A stretch of DNA of 64,000 bases from contig NZ_CP144683.1 in the NCBI RefSeq assembly GCF_036687315.1, forward strand, positions 124,001 through 188,000, in the 5' to 3' direction. The stretch is from Sphingopyxis sp. TUF1. Lineage in GTDB: Bacteria; Pseudomonadota; Alphaproteobacteria; Sphingomonadales; Sphingomonadaceae. The stretch's first letter is position 1; every line of letters starts with the position of its first letter. The notes beneath the pieces were generated by a model, which had not been told where the DNA came from, searched no databases, and worked only from the letters and a program-made list of their open reading frames with translations. This document shows, piece after piece, positions 44,812 to 55,095 of the stretch. Made by a program: the position numbers and the translations under genes.

Positions 44812-46220
44812 GCGCCGAGCGCCATGTTGATGACCCGGGCCTGGGTGAACTCGGCGAGGCCCTCCTGGCCCAGCGTCATCCCGACCCCCGACGCCTTTGC
44901 GCCGGACACCGCGATGTCGGGCGGCAGGTCCATGAATTTGTTTACCCACATCGTGCCGACATCGATCCGGCGCGCAAGGTCGAAGGCGGCAGGCGGATCG
45001 CTTGTCCAGATCGAGCCTCCGAGGCCATAGGGCCCGGCGTTGACGCGCGCTACCAGATCGTCGGCATTCGAATATGGCAGTACCGGGACGATCGGGCAGA
45101 ACTGCTCCTCCTGGACGAGCGCGCTGTCGTCGCCGATGTCCGACACGATGGTTGGACGGATGAAATAGCCTGGCCGATCCACCGGCTTGCCGCCCGACCG
45201 AAGACGGCCGTCCGTGGCGGCGATTGCCCGATAATGCTGCGCCTTTTCCCATTGCGTGGCGTTCTGAACCGGCCCGATGTGCGTCGCGGGGTCGAGGCCG
45301 TCGCCAATGACCAGCGCGTCGGCGACGGCCGCGGCGGCATTGCAAAAATCTCCGTACAGCGACGAATGAACATAGATGCGCTTGACGCCGAGGCAGACCT
45401 GCCCGGCGTTCATCATCGCTGCGTGAACCAATGTGGGCGCTACGCGGTCGATCTGCGCATCGCCCAGCACGATCGCAGCGTCGTTTCCGCCAAGCTCGAG
45501 CCCCAGGCGCGTCAGGTTCGCTGCCGCGCTTGCCATGACCTTGCGGCCCGTTGCGGTCGAACCGGTAAAGGAAATGCGCGCGATGTCGGGGTGCCCGGTC
45601 AGGGCCGCGCCCAGATCGTTGCCGCCAACGAGAATGTTGAGCAAGCCGGCGGGAACGAGCGACGCGCAGAGCTCGCCGAAACGCAGCGTCGTCAGCGGCG
45701 TGGTGGGAGCGGGCTTTACTACCACGCTGTTGCCCACCAGGAGCGCCGGCGCGACCTTCAGCGCCATCAGCATCAGCGGGAAATTCCACGGCACAATCGC
45801 TGCGACGACGCCAAGCGGCGAACGTTCGCGCACGATCCGTTCCTGCGGCGTGTCGCGCAGCACTTCCAGCGGCAGATCGAGCATTGCCGTTGCGCGGAAG
45901 ACTCCGGCCGTTCCGGCGACCTCATATTGCGCCTCGGCAATTGGCTTTCCCTGTTCCTGCGTCAGCAGGCGCGCCAGCGTATCGGCGTCCGCCTCGACGG
46001 CGTCGGCGATCGCGGCGAGCAGCGCGCGGCGGCGATCGATGTCGGCGCGAGCCCACTCCCCGAACGCCCGGCGGGCGCCGGCGATCGCGCGATCGATATC
46101 CGCCAGCGCGGCCAGCGGCGCCTCGCCCAGCGGTTCGAGCGTCGCCGGATTGATAACCGGGAGCGTCCGGTCGCAGTCCCGGAGGGCACCGTCGATCAGC
46201 GTCTGAAATGCCTGCGGCAT
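44808..46220 (-). CDS. Aldehyde dehydrogenase (NAD(P)-dependent)
   Basis: A 470-residue aldehyde dehydrogenase. The Rossmann segment, PWNFPLMLMALKVAPAL, the catalytic Glu242 in LELGGND, and Cys276 in NAGQVCLG are all in place. It should turn an aldehyde into an acid. The GMC-type alcohol dehydrogenase encoded just upstream on the same strand could provide the aldehyde. The start at 46220 has a GGAAG site; the in-frame extension upstream overlaps no homologous sequence. Confidence 0.93.
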   Translation of the reverse strand: MPQAFQTLIDGALRDCDRTLPVINPATLEPLGEAPLAALADIDRAIAGARRAFGEWARADIDRRRALLAAIADAVEADADTLARLLTQEQGKPIAEAQYEVAGTAGVFRATAMLDLPLEVLRDTPQERIVRERSPLGVVAAIVPWNFPLMLMALKVAPALLVGNSVVVKPAPTTPLTTLRFGELCASLVPAGLLNILVGGNDLGAALTGHPDIARISFTGSTATGRKVMASAAANLTRLGLELGGNDAAIVLGDAQIDRVAPTLVHAAMMNAGQVCLGVKRIYVHSSLYGDFCNAAAAVADALVIGDGLDPATHIGPVQNATQWEKAQHYRAIAATDGRLRSGGKPVDRPGYFIRPTIVSDIGDDSALVQEEQFCPIVPVLPYSNADDLVARVNAGPYGLGGSIWTSDPPAAFDLARRIDVGTMWVNKFMDLPPDIAVSGAKASGVGMTLGQEGLAEFTQARVINMALGA

Positions 46221-46347
46221 AAGCTTCCTTCCATTCTGTTTTTTGCCGCCCGCGGCGTCCGGCTGGTTCGGACGCCGCGTTCGGTTGCGGCGAAAGCGAC
46301 CGATTTCGCCGCGAAAATCGAATAGCTTCGGGGGCTTGGCTGCGACA

Positions 46348-46364
46348 AATATCGATTGGATATT
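46348..46364. promoter_or_regulatory. Inverted repeat upstream of the aldehyde dehydrogenase
   Basis: AATATC and GATATT face each other around a 5-base centre (GATTG) in the 181-base gap between the GMC enzyme and the aldehyde dehydrogenase, about 130 bases before the latter. It is AT-rich against a GC-rich background. It may be an internal operator or the site of a separate promoter. Confidence 0.35.
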
Positions 46365-46401
46365 GCAGCCATCTCGTTTCCGGCGAACGCGACGCGAACG
46401 T

Positions 46402-47970
46402 TCATCGCTCGTCGCCGACGAACATCTCCGCCGCCTTCGCACCGATCATTATCGCGGGGGCATTGGTGTTACCCGACGTGATGACGGGCATGATCGACGC
46501 ATCCGCGACGCGCAGGCCTTCGACACCATGGACGCGGAGCCGATGATCGACGACGGCCATCGCGTCACCGCCCATCCGGCAGCTGCCCACGGGGTGAAAA
46601 AGCGAACCGCCGACCGCGCGCGCATAGCCAAGCAGATCATCCTCGGATCCCGCGAGCGATTCAGGAGCGACGAGGCGGGCACCGACGGCCTTCAGCGCCG
46701 GGTGGGCGGCAAGTCGACCAATCCAGCGCAGCCCGTCGACGATCGCCCGCCGGTCCTCCGCGGCGGCGAGGTACGCCGCGGTCATGCGCGGCGGGTCGCG
46801 GGGATCGGCGGAGGCTAGCCGCAAGGCGCCGCGCGACCAGGGTTGCAGGTGTGCCAGCGAGATCGTCATCCCGGGCTGGCGATCGACCGCAACGTCACCG
46901 CCAGCACCGACGGAATAGCTGAGCGGCATGAAATTGACCTGCAGATCGGGCAGTTCTTCGGCATCTGAGGACCGGATGAAGGCGCTCGCCTGCGACGCGC
47001 CGAGCGCCAGGATGCCGCCCCGCCGCGCGAAATACAGCGCCGCTTCGCGAAGCAGGCGAAGGCCGCGCAGCCGCGCGTTCATCGATCCATGGTCCGCCGT
47101 CCGGAAGGTCGTGCCGACGTAGAAATGATCGTGCAGATTGCGTCCCACCCCCGGAAGATCGTGCAGAACGGGAATGCCGAGCGAGCGGAGATGTGCGGCG
47201 GGGCCGATCCCCGAAAGCATCAGCAATTGCGGCGAATTGACAGCGCCCGCGGCGACGATGACCTGCGGTGCGCTTATCGTTTCGCCGGACCGGCACACGA
47301 CCCCCGCGATCCGGCGTCCTTCGAACAGCAGCTTCGCAACGGCACAGTTCGGGCGAATATCGAGGTTGCGGCGCGTGCGCGCATCCGCAAGAAACGCATC
47401 GGCGGAGGAGACACGAGCGCCACGGCGGATCGTGAATTTCAGGAAGCCCGCCCCCTCCATGCGCTCGCCGAGCGGGTCGAAAGCGGCATAGGCACCGTTT
47501 TCACGGGCCGCGCGGATGAAGGCGTCCGACGACGGATGACGCAGCGCGGGATCGGTGATGGCAAGTCCAGCTTCATGCGGGCCGTTTTCGGGTCGCTCGA
47601 AGCGATGGAACAGCGGCTGGAGGTCGTCCCATCCCCAGCCGCTGTTCCCGAGCTCGAGCCAGCGATCATAGTCGCGTGCATGCCCTCTTGCATACACCAT
47701 CGCGTTGATCGCGCTCGAGCCCCCGACGACGCGCCCGCGCGGCCAATAGACCCGCCGATTGTCCAGGCCGGGCTCGGGCTCCGTCATATATCCCCAGTTG
47801 AACCGGCCGGGCCCGAAAAGCTTGGCAAAGCCGCCCGGAATTCGGAGCCAGGGATGGCGGGTGTCCGGCCCTGCTTCCAGCAGCAATATCCTGCGGGCGC
47901 CATCCTGGCTCAGCCGGTCCGCCAGAATGCATCCGGCGGACCCGGCTCCCACGATGATGACGTCGTACAT
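46402..47970 (-). CDS. GMC-family FAD alcohol dehydrogenase
   Basis: A 522-residue glucose-methanol-choline oxidoreductase. The FAD-binding start is DVIIVGAGSAGCILADRL; GRVVGGSSAINAMVYARG is the first GMC signature, and the catalytic His is in the C-terminal SCRMGGDAMAVVDHRLRVHGVEGLRVADASIMP. Enzymes of this family oxidise primary alcohols, choline or polyethylene glycol. The ATG at 47970 is preferred over a TTG five codons before. It lies between a TonB receptor and an aldehyde dehydrogenase, which suggests import then two-step oxidation. Confidence 0.91.
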   Translation of the reverse strand: MYDVIIVGAGSAGCILADRLSQDGARRILLLEAGPDTRHPWLRIPGGFAKLFGPGRFNWGYMTEPEPGLDNRRVYWPRGRVVGGSSAINAMVYARGHARDYDRWLELGNSGWGWDDLQPLFHRFERPENGPHEAGLAITDPALRHPSSDAFIRAARENGAYAAFDPLGERMEGAGFLKFTIRRGARVSSADAFLADARTRRNLDIRPNCAVAKLLFEGRRIAGVVCRSGETISAPQVIVAAGAVNSPQLLMLSGIGPAAHLRSLGIPVLHDLPGVGRNLHDHFYVGTTFRTADHGSMNARLRGLRLLREAALYFARRGGILALGASQASAFIRSSDAEELPDLQVNFMPLSYSVGAGGDVAVDRQPGMTISLAHLQPWSRGALRLASADPRDPPRMTAAYLAAAEDRRAIVDGLRWIGRLAAHPALKAVGARLVAPESLAGSEDDLLGYARAVGGSLFHPVGSCRMGGDAMAVVDHRLRVHGVEGLRVADASIMPVITSGNTNAPAIMIGAKAAEMFVGDER

Positions 47971-48009
47971 GATATGCTTCGCCAAGTGGGATGCGCACCG
48001 CCCTCGTCG

Positions 48010-50226
48010 CTAGAATTTATACCGAACCGACGCGCCATAGGTTCGCGGGTCGCCCGGCGTGCATGTCCCGGTGCCGGGGGCCGGGGTCGCCCACACAATG
48101 ATGTTCGCACAATAATTCTTGCCCGCGAGGTTGCGGCCCCAAAGTCCAAAGGCCCAACGCCCGTTCGCCGTCTCATAATCGAGGCGGGCGTTGAAAATGC
48201 CGTAATCGTCCTGATAGGTCGACGGCTGGACCTTGTAGTTCGCGTCGTTGAAATAGATGCGCGTCTGGAAGAAATAATCGCCGTGCAGCGTCAGCTCGCC
48301 GCGTGCCATCGGCACGCGATAGTCAAGGCCGACCGATGAAGAGAAATCAGGCGATCGCAACTGACGATTGCCGGTGTTGTCGATCGGCCCTTCGAGCGGC
48401 GACACATAGCGATAGTCCCCGAAACGCGCCTTTTGCACCGTCGCCGCCCAATTGAGCGTCAGCCGGTCGGTGATCCGCCCGCGCAGTTCGATATCGAGGC
48501 CCTTCGCCGTGCTACGCGCCGCATTTTGCACCGACAGCGCCCCGGCTTCAAAGATCGAGACCTGCTGATCCTTGGTCTTCACATAAAATGCCGACAGGTT
48601 CAGCCGTAGCCGGCGGTCGAACAGTTCGCTGCGCACGCCAACCTCATAGGACAGGACTTTTTCCGGATCATAAGGCCGCTCGGCGAGCGCCCGTGTCGAC
48701 GGCAGCAGTGTCTGGAAACCCCCGCTCTTGTATCCACTGCGCACCGATCCATAGAGCATGACGTCGGGATCGATTTCATATTGCAGCGACACGACCGGAT
48801 TGAACGATTCCCAATTTTCCTTGGCGCTCGCCACATAGGAGCCCGTAGGAAAGAGGAAAAACGGACTGATGGCATCGACGTCGATGTCACGCTCCGACTG
48901 CTTCTTGTCATAGCTGTATCGCGCGCCGGCGGTCAGGCTCAACCGGTCGGTGATATCGTAACTCAGCTGTCCGAACACCGCATAGCTATCGGTAGTGAGC
49001 CAATGCTGGTCGGACACCGGCTGGCCGTTGCTTGGCGGATACAGCGCCATGTCGGGATAGATGAAATAGGACTGATTATTATACCCCTTGTCGTGGTAAT
49101 AATAAACGCCGCCGATCCATTGCAGTGCACCGGCGTCGCCTGCGATCCGCAGCTCCTGAGTGAAGGTTTCGTGCTTCTCGATGAAGCGCGACACCATGGC
49201 GTCGGCAAAGGTTCCGTCGCGGTCGTCGGTGCCGTCATATTTGCTGTCGCGATAGGCCGTGATCGAGGTCAGCGTGCCGAGGCCGGTTTCGAACTCCAGG
49301 CGCAAATTGGCATCGAATACATCCTGCTTTTCGTAACCGTCCGGCCGATTGCGCCAGACGCGGAAAAATTTGTTCGGATGATCCGCCAGCGGCGCGGGAT
49401 TGTCGATCAGTGCGCCCACGAAACCGTCGGTAAAGGTAAAGACGTCGGCGGGGCCGTTATCCTGGTTGAAATAGCCGACGGTGAGCAGCGCATCAAATGT
49501 GTCGCCCTTATACTGGACCTGTCCGCGCGTGCCGAACGTATCGACCCGCCCGGGATCCTTGCCGGCGAGATTATCGGTGACCGGGTTGCGGTGCCGGTAC
49601 ATTTGCGACAGGCGGAACCGAAGCTTGCCGTCGTCGGTCAGCGGGCCGGTGATCGACCCGCGTCCCTTGACCGCGCCGTAATTGCCAACCTCCAGATCGA
49701 AGCTGCCGGCGAACTGGTCCGACGGGCGCCGCGTCACGATGCTGATCGCGCCCGCCGCGGCGTTGCGGCCGAAAAGCGTGCCCTGCGGCCCCTTCAGCAC
49801 TTCGATGCGCTCGATGTCCAGCAGGCCGAACTGCATACCGCTCGTGCCCGGCACATAGACCTCGTCGATGAACGTCGCGACGCTCGGATCCGCGGAGATG
49901 TCGATAAGATTGGTCCCGCCGCCGCGGATATAGGCAAAGGTCGCCGAATTGCCGCCCGTGGTCCCGATGGTCAGGCCCGGCGCCATCTGTGTCAGGTCCT
50001 GACTGCTCGACACGCCGCGCGCTTCGAGCTGCGCGCCGCTGACTGCCGTGATCGAAATCGGGACGTCCTGAAGATTCTGCTCGCGCTTTTGTGCGGTGAC
50101 GATGATCTCTGCGTCGCGCGGGTCACCGGCCTGATCGCCCGCCTCCTGCGCCGCCGCCAATGGCGTTACGCTCAGCCCGATCGCCGAGCAGGCACCGAAA
50201 AGCGCGGTCCTGAAAATTCGATTCAT
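48010..50226 (-). CDS. TonB-dependent receptor
   Basis: A 738-residue outer-membrane receptor. The signal peptide ends near LAAAQE; the TonB box region AEIIVTAQKREQ starts the plug, which carries the usual VLKGPQGTLFGRNAAAGAISIVT. The 22-strand barrel ends YGASVRYKF with a terminal Phe. It is the only uptake gene of this cluster and probably brings in the substrate of the downstream enzymes. The ATG at 50226 has a GGAGGGGA site. Confidence 0.94.
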   Translation of the reverse strand: MNRIFRTALFGACSAIGLSVTPLAAAQEAGDQAGDPRDAEIIVTAQKREQNLQDVPISITAVSGAQLEARGVSSSQDLTQMAPGLTIGTTGGNSATFAYIRGGGTNLIDISADPSVATFIDEVYVPGTSGMQFGLLDIERIEVLKGPQGTLFGRNAAAGAISIVTRRPSDQFAGSFDLEVGNYGAVKGRGSITGPLTDDGKLRFRLSQMYRHRNPVTDNLAGKDPGRVDTFGTRGQVQYKGDTFDALLTVGYFNQDNGPADVFTFTDGFVGALIDNPAPLADHPNKFFRVWRNRPDGYEKQDVFDANLRLEFETGLGTLTSITAYRDSKYDGTDDRDGTFADAMVSRFIEKHETFTQELRIAGDAGALQWIGGVYYYHDKGYNNQSYFIYPDMALYPPSNGQPVSDQHWLTTDSYAVFGQLSYDITDRLSLTAGARYSYDKKQSERDIDVDAISPFFLFPTGSYVASAKENWESFNPVVSLQYEIDPDVMLYGSVRSGYKSGGFQTLLPSTRALAERPYDPEKVLSYEVGVRSELFDRRLRLNLSAFYVKTKDQQVSIFEAGALSVQNAARSTAKGLDIELRGRITDRLTLNWAATVQKARFGDYRYVSPLEGPIDNTGNRQLRSPDFSSSVGLDYRVPMARGELTLHGDYFFQTRIYFNDANYKVQPSTYQDDYGIFNARLDYETANGRWAFGLWGRNLAGKNYCANIIVWATPAPGTGTCTPGDPRTYGASVRYKF

Positions 50227-50296
50227 GGTTTTTCCCCTCCCATATATATGATTGCGCCAGCCTCGTTCCGGACTCTCGCGGCCCGGAATGCGGGCC

Positions 50297-51742
50297 TTAC
50301 GTCGCGACCGGATCTGCCCGTCGCGGCGCCACCACCGGAATTCTGAATTCACTCCAACGCATTGTGGATTCGAGCTGTGCTGCGAGCCGAAAAAGCGTCG
50401 CTTCGTCGCCAAAACGTCCGTTAATCACCACTCCGATCGGCAAGCCTTCACCGTTCCAATGCAGCGGCAGCGACATCGACGGCTGTCCGGTCGCGTTCGC
50501 AACGATGACGTGCGAGATGAAATCGCGGACGATCGCCTGCTGATCGGCATCTTGGCCGCCTAATGCTTCGAGGATGCCGAGCCGCAGCGGCGGGCGGTTC
50601 ACCGTCGGAGTCATCCAGATGTCGTAGCGTTCCATAAACCGGCCCATCTGCCGCACCATCACCTGCACCGCCTCGATCGCTTCGATATAGTCGCCCGCCG
50701 AAACTTTCCTTCCGGCTTCATAGAGCGCCCAGACGCCGGGACCGATCAGGTCGGGTGTCGGTCGCTTGCCGGTCAAACGGCCATGCTCGTCGAGTTCATG
50801 CGCGACGAAAGCGGCGCCGATGACCATCGCCTTTTCGATCAGGCGCATATCGAGCGGCAGCGATGCCGGCTCGACCACATGCCCCAGCCGATCGAGTTCG
50901 CGCGCCGCGGCGTCGACCGCGTCCTGGCAATCGGCGTGTGCCGGTTCACCCGCCAGATTCGCGCTGGTTACTGCGATACGCAACCGGCCTGGGTCGCGCC
51001 CGACCTGATCGAGGAAGCTTCCATCGACTGCCGGAGCGACATGGCCGTCCCCGATTTCGGGTCCGTGCGTCACGTCGAGCACCGCGGCGCAGTCGCGGAC
51101 GCTTCGCGTCAGGACATGTTCTTCGAGAAACCCGGCCATGCGCTGGTTCAGGTCGGGTCCGCAAGGGTTTCGGCCGCGCGTCGGCTTCAGCCCGATAACG
51201 CCGCAGCACGAAGCCGGCATGCGGATTGATCCTCCGGCATCGCCGCCATGCGCGACGGGAACCATACCGAGCGCGACCGCCGCCGCGCTGCCCCCGCTCG
51301 ACCCGCCGGTCGAATAATCGGGGTTCCAGGGATTGCGCGCCGCGCCGTAATAGCTGCCTTCGGTGCTTGGCAGCATCCCCAGTTCGGGCACATTGGTCTT
51401 GCCCAGGAAGAGGAAACCCGCGTCGCGATAGCGCTGGACCAGCGTATGGTCGCGGCGCGCCGGAAACCCCGCCTTGAAGCGCGAACCGCTGCGCGTTTCC
51501 ACGCCCTCGATGTCACCGAGCAGATCCTTGAGCAGCATCGGAACACCCCAAAAGGGCCCGCCGCCCGTCCGGATGGCCGCGCGGCGGGCAGGCTCCCGGA
51601 GGTGCGTGACGACGGCATTGTAAAGGGGATTGAGCCGATCGATCCGCTCGATCGCGGCATCGACGACTTCCAGCGCGCTGACGTCGCCCCGCCGGACAAG
51701 CTCGGCCAGACCGAGCGCGTCATATCGTTCATAATCCAGCAT
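50297..51742 (-). CDS. Amidase (amidase signature family)
   Basis: A 481-residue amidase-signature enzyme. The Lys of LLKDLLG, and the Ser-rich [14 protein letters not shown] with the cis-Ser and nucleophilic Ser, give the Ser-cisSer-Lys triad. It hydrolyses an amide to acid and ammonia. It is the first gene of the long minus-strand series leading to trxB. The start at 51742 has a GAGAGG site upstream. The exact amide is unknown. Confidence 0.92.
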   Translation of the reverse strand: MLDYERYDALGLAELVRRGDVSALEVVDAAIERIDRLNPLYNAVVTHLREPARRAAIRTGGGPFWGVPMLLKDLLGDIEGVETRSGSRFKAGFPARRDHTLVQRYRDAGFLFLGKTNVPELGMLPSTEGSYYGAARNPWNPDYSTGGSSGGSAAAVALGMVPVAHGGDAGGSIRMPASCCGVIGLKPTRGRNPCGPDLNQRMAGFLEEHVLTRSVRDCAAVLDVTHGPEIGDGHVAPAVDGSFLDQVGRDPGRLRIAVTSANLAGEPAHADCQDAVDAAARELDRLGHVVEPASLPLDMRLIEKAMVIGAAFVAHELDEHGRLTGKRPTPDLIGPGVWALYEAGRKVSAGDYIEAIEAVQVMVRQMGRFMERYDIWMTPTVNRPPLRLGILEALGGQDADQQAIVRDFISHVIVANATGQPSMSLPLHWNGEGLPIGVVINGRFGDEATLFRLAAQLESTMRWSEFRIPVVAPRRADPVAT

Positions 51743-52010
51743 GCCTCTCAGCAAACCTCTCTCGTCGCGACGGTCGTGCGCCGTCTGTCCTGGCTTTCTG
51801 CCGCGCGTGCGAGCGGCGGAATTCCTTATTTTTTCCTGTCGGGACTATCGGCCAAACGGCTACGCGATAACAAATGCTATCTGCATATGGCGCCCATGCC
51901 AAAGCGGCATCCGGCGAAAAAATACCGCCCCCTTGGGCGCACGAACGGCTCTCCCCCGGCAGGTGGCCGGGCGATAATGTCGGGGCGAGGGGTGCGGGAA
52001 AGGGTCGCGG
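51743..52010. promoter_or_regulatory. Promoter region before the amidase operon
   Basis: A 268-base gap between the amidase start and the haloalkane dehalogenase-like stop. At 51866-51881 lies GATAACAAATGCTATC, an imperfect palindrome in which 6 of 8 pairs match, 124 bases before the amidase start; it could be an operator. The rest is GC-rich and shows no gene with coding bias. Confidence 0.4.
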
Positions 52011-52976
52011 TTACGCTGCGATGCGCGACAGGAGGATTCCGACCAGCTTATCGGGCGCATCTTCCTGCACGAAATGGCCGGCGCCGGCGATTTCGTCGAA
52101 GGTCGCTTGCGGGACCAAAGATGCCCAGCGCCGCCCCCACGCGGGCGTGAAAGCGCCATCGTCCGCGCCGAAAATGAAATGCGCGGGCTTATTCCACTGT
52201 TTCAACGCTTCGAAACAGCGTGCTTGGTCCCGGGCATTGCCTTCGTCGGGCTGCGCGAACGGCAGGAGCCAAGGAAAGCGTCGCGGACCCGCCCGGCTTA
52301 TGCCGCCGTCGGTGAACGGCGCTTCATAGGCGCGCTCGATCGGTGAAACCGCATCGCTGAAGCGCGCGCCGGCCGCGCCCGACGCCAGCGCCGCAAAGTC
52401 CATCGGCTTGCCAACCGCCATGTCCATCATCGGACCCGCCGGAAACTGGCCCTTCACCCAAAGGAGCCAGAGCGGATTGGTTGAAATCTCGCGCCACGCC
52501 TGCGTCGCGGGGGAATAGGCATAGTCATCATGGTGAAGCCATGTGTTGAGGATCACGAGGCGTGCGAACCGATCGGGCTGATCGACCGCCTGCCGCAGGC
52601 CGATGGGGCCGCCCCAGTCCTGAACTATCAGCATGATGTCGCTGAGATCGAGCGCGTCGATCAGATGGCGCATACTCTCGCAATGGCGCTCGATGACGTA
52701 CCAGCTATCGTCGATCACCTTGTCGCTGCGCCCGAAGCCGACATAGTCGGGGGCGATGCAGCGAAACCCTGCGGCGGTCAGCCGGGGGATGATCTTGCGG
52801 TACAAATAGCTCCAGGTCGGCTCGCCATGCATCAGCAGAGCGACGGGGCCGTCGGCCGGCCCCTCGTCGAGATAGTGGATGCGCAGCCCCTTCCAATCGA
52901 GATAATGCGGAAGGAAGGGAAAGCCGGGGAGATCGGCAAAATTCGCATCGGGGGTCCGCACGAAGTCGGGAGTCAT
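52011..52976 (-). CDS. Haloalkane dehalogenase-like alpha/beta hydrolase (HLD-I type)
   Basis: A 321-residue alpha/beta hydrolase. HGEPTWSYLYRK at 50-61 is the signature of subfamily I haloalkane dehalogenases (DhlA-like); the nucleophile is Asp120 followed by Trp121 in VQDWGG, the acid is likely Asp272 or Asp273 in GADDGAF, and the base is His301 in GAGHFVQED. Such enzymes replace a halogen by OH. True dehalogenase activity needs a second halide-binding residue that I cannot confirm; an epoxide hydrolase-like role is possible. It follows acetoacetyl-CoA synthetase on the same strand. Confidence 0.85.
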   Translation of the reverse strand: MTPDFVRTPDANFADLPGFPFLPHYLDWKGLRIHYLDEGPADGPVALLMHGEPTWSYLYRKIIPRLTAAGFRCIAPDYVGFGRSDKVIDDSWYVIERHCESMRHLIDALDLSDIMLIVQDWGGPIGLRQAVDQPDRFARLVILNTWLHHDDYAYSPATQAWREISTNPLWLLWVKGQFPAGPMMDMAVGKPMDFAALASGAAGARFSDAVSPIERAYEAPFTDGGISRAGPRRFPWLLPFAQPDEGNARDQARCFEALKQWNKPAHFIFGADDGAFTPAWGRRWASLVPQATFDEIAGAGHFVQEDAPDKLVGILLSRIAA

Positions 52977-53019
52977 GGCCGTGATCCTCTTGTGATGGAG
53001 CTGTATCGGTGCGCGGCGG

Positions 53020-55038
53020 TCAGGCGTCGGCGCGAAGGTGCGACGCATCGCGTTCGGCATAGTCGGCGGCGAAATCGAGATACCAGTCGATCGCTGACGG
53101 ATCCTGCATCGCATCGCGGCTGAACGAACGCTCGGGCGCCCACCCCATGAGAAGCTTGCGCACCGGCACTTCCATCTTCTTCCCCGACATCGTGTAGGGA
53201 ATGGCTGGAACGAACAAAATCTCGTCGGGCACATGCCGGGGGCTTCGCTCGGTCCGAAGACGCGATCCGATCGTCGCGGCAACGGCGGCGTGATCGGCCC
53301 GCTCGTCGCGCAGGCGGACAAACAGCGGCATATAATAGCCGCCATCGGGGCGTTCGATGCAGACGACAAGACTGTCGAGGACTGCGTCGATACCTTCCAT
53401 CGTGCGATATATTTCGGAGGAGCCGATGCGCACGCCGAACCGGTTGAGCGTCGAGTCGGATCGGCCGTAGACGTAACAACCGCCGCGCCCGTTCACTTTC
53501 ATGAAATCGCCATGGCGCCATTTGCCGGGGTAAAGATCGAAATAGGATTCGCGATAGCGGGCATGGCCGCGGTCTCCCCACAGGAACAATGGCATCGACG
53601 GCATCGGCTGAACGATCACCATCTCGCCCACCTGATCGACGATCTCGCGCCCTTCATCATCATACACGCGCACATCGACCCCCAGCGCGCGCGCCTGAAT
53701 CTCACCGGCGTACACCGGGACATTGGGCGCGGCGACGACGACGCCGCTGCAAAACTCCGTGCCTCCCGACTGCGACGTCACCCACAGATCGTCCTTCACA
53801 TGATCGTAGAACCAGCGGAAGGTTTCGGGGGTCGACGGCGCGCCCGACAATAGGACTGCCTCGAGCGCGTCGAGGTCGAACGCCCCGCGCGGAGCGATGC
53901 CGTCCTTGCGCATCAATTCGATGAAGGCCGGGCTTGCCCCGAAAAGCGTTGTGCGCGTGTCGGCGGCGAGCTTCCAGAGCAGGTCAGCTCCGGGGTGAAC
54001 CGGGCTGCCGTCGTAAAGCACCGCCGCGCCGCCCATCAACAGGCTCAGCATCAGCGAATTCCACATCATCCAGCCCGTGGTGGAATAGAAGAACATGACC
54101 GAGCCGGGTTTGAGGTTCAGGTGGAATGCCGCCATTTTATAATGTTCAACGACGATGCCGACGTGGCTGTGGACGATCGGCTTGGGCAGGCCGGTGGTCC
54201 CCGAGGAAAAGAGAATCCACAAGGGATGGTCGTGCGGAACGCGCTCGAAGCGAAACGCCGCGTCGGCGACCGATGTGTTGGTCATCGCGCCCCATGCCAC
54301 AACCTCGGCGGGCGCCAGGTCGGGCAAGGGTCCGTAGGCCATATAGTCAAGCCAGACGACGGTTTTGATCGACGGAACCCCGCGAACGATCTCGTCCACC
54401 TGCGCCCGTCGATCGAATTTTTTGCCGGCGAAGCGATAGCCGTCGGCGGCGAAGAGCAGCTTGGGCTCGATCTGGGTGAAGCGGTCGAGTACCGTCCCGA
54501 CGCCGAATTCGGGTGCGGCCGACGACCAGATCGCCCCGATGGCGGTCGTCGCGAGCATAGCGATAACCGTTTCGGGGATATTGGGCATATAGGATACGAC
54601 GCGGTCGCCGCGCCCGATCCCGCGTTCGCGCAGCTTCGTCGCGAGGGCGCGAACCTTGGCTCCTAATTCGCGCCAACTGACCGTTTCGTTCGCGCGCACT
54701 TCCGACGCGGCATGGAGCACGACCGCGTCGGGATCCACTGCCTCGTGGCGAAGAACATGCTCGGCATAGTTGACCAAGCTGCCTTCGAACCAGCGCGTTC
54801 CCGGCATTTCGCTGCCCGAAATTGCCCGAACATAAGGCGTATCGCTTAGTATATCGAAATAGGACCAGACCGCGGACCAGAACCGCTCCGGCTCGGCGAC
54901 CGACCACGCGCGCAACGCTTCATAATCGCCGAACGCCAGCCCCTCCTCGCGCTCCAGCCAGCGCATGAAGGCAACGACATTCGACTCGTCGATGAAGGCG
55001 TCGCTGCCGCGCCAGAGAAACTCACCCTCTTTGGTCAT
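53020..55038 (-). CDS. Acetoacetyl-CoA synthetase
   Basis: A 672-residue adenylate-forming enzyme. The ATP motif FSSGTTGLPKP is at 277-287, and the A10-type Lys is 620 or 621 in TMSGKKMEVPV. The N-terminal WFEGSLVNYAEHVLR is typical of acetoacetate-CoA ligases rather than of acetyl-CoA synthetases. It activates acetoacetate, the end product of leucine or ketone-body breakdown. The start at 55038 has a GGACTC-like site only. It precedes the dehalogenase-like gene and follows a GntR regulator. Confidence 0.9.
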   Translation of the reverse strand: MTKEGEFLWRGSDAFIDESNVVAFMRWLEREEGLAFGDYEALRAWSVAEPERFWSAVWSYFDILSDTPYVRAISGSEMPGTRWFEGSLVNYAEHVLRHEAVDPDAVVLHAASEVRANETVSWRELGAKVRALATKLRERGIGRGDRVVSYMPNIPETVIAMLATTAIGAIWSSAAPEFGVGTVLDRFTQIEPKLLFAADGYRFAGKKFDRRAQVDEIVRGVPSIKTVVWLDYMAYGPLPDLAPAEVVAWGAMTNTSVADAAFRFERVPHDHPLWILFSSGTTGLPKPIVHSHVGIVVEHYKMAAFHLNLKPGSVMFFYSTTGWMMWNSLMLSLLMGGAAVLYDGSPVHPGADLLWKLAADTRTTLFGASPAFIELMRKDGIAPRGAFDLDALEAVLLSGAPSTPETFRWFYDHVKDDLWVTSQSGGTEFCSGVVVAAPNVPVYAGEIQARALGVDVRVYDDEGREIVDQVGEMVIVQPMPSMPLFLWGDRGHARYRESYFDLYPGKWRHGDFMKVNGRGGCYVYGRSDSTLNRFGVRIGSSEIYRTMEGIDAVLDSLVVCIERPDGGYYMPLFVRLRDERADHAAVAATIGSRLRTERSPRHVPDEILFVPAIPYTMSGKKMEVPVRKLLMGWAPERSFSRDAMQDPSAIDWYLDFAADYAERDASHLRADA

Positions 55039-55095
55039 TTCCGAGTCCTTAAAGAAAATTTTGGCCTTGCCCGCCCGGCGGGCGCCCCCGACCGG

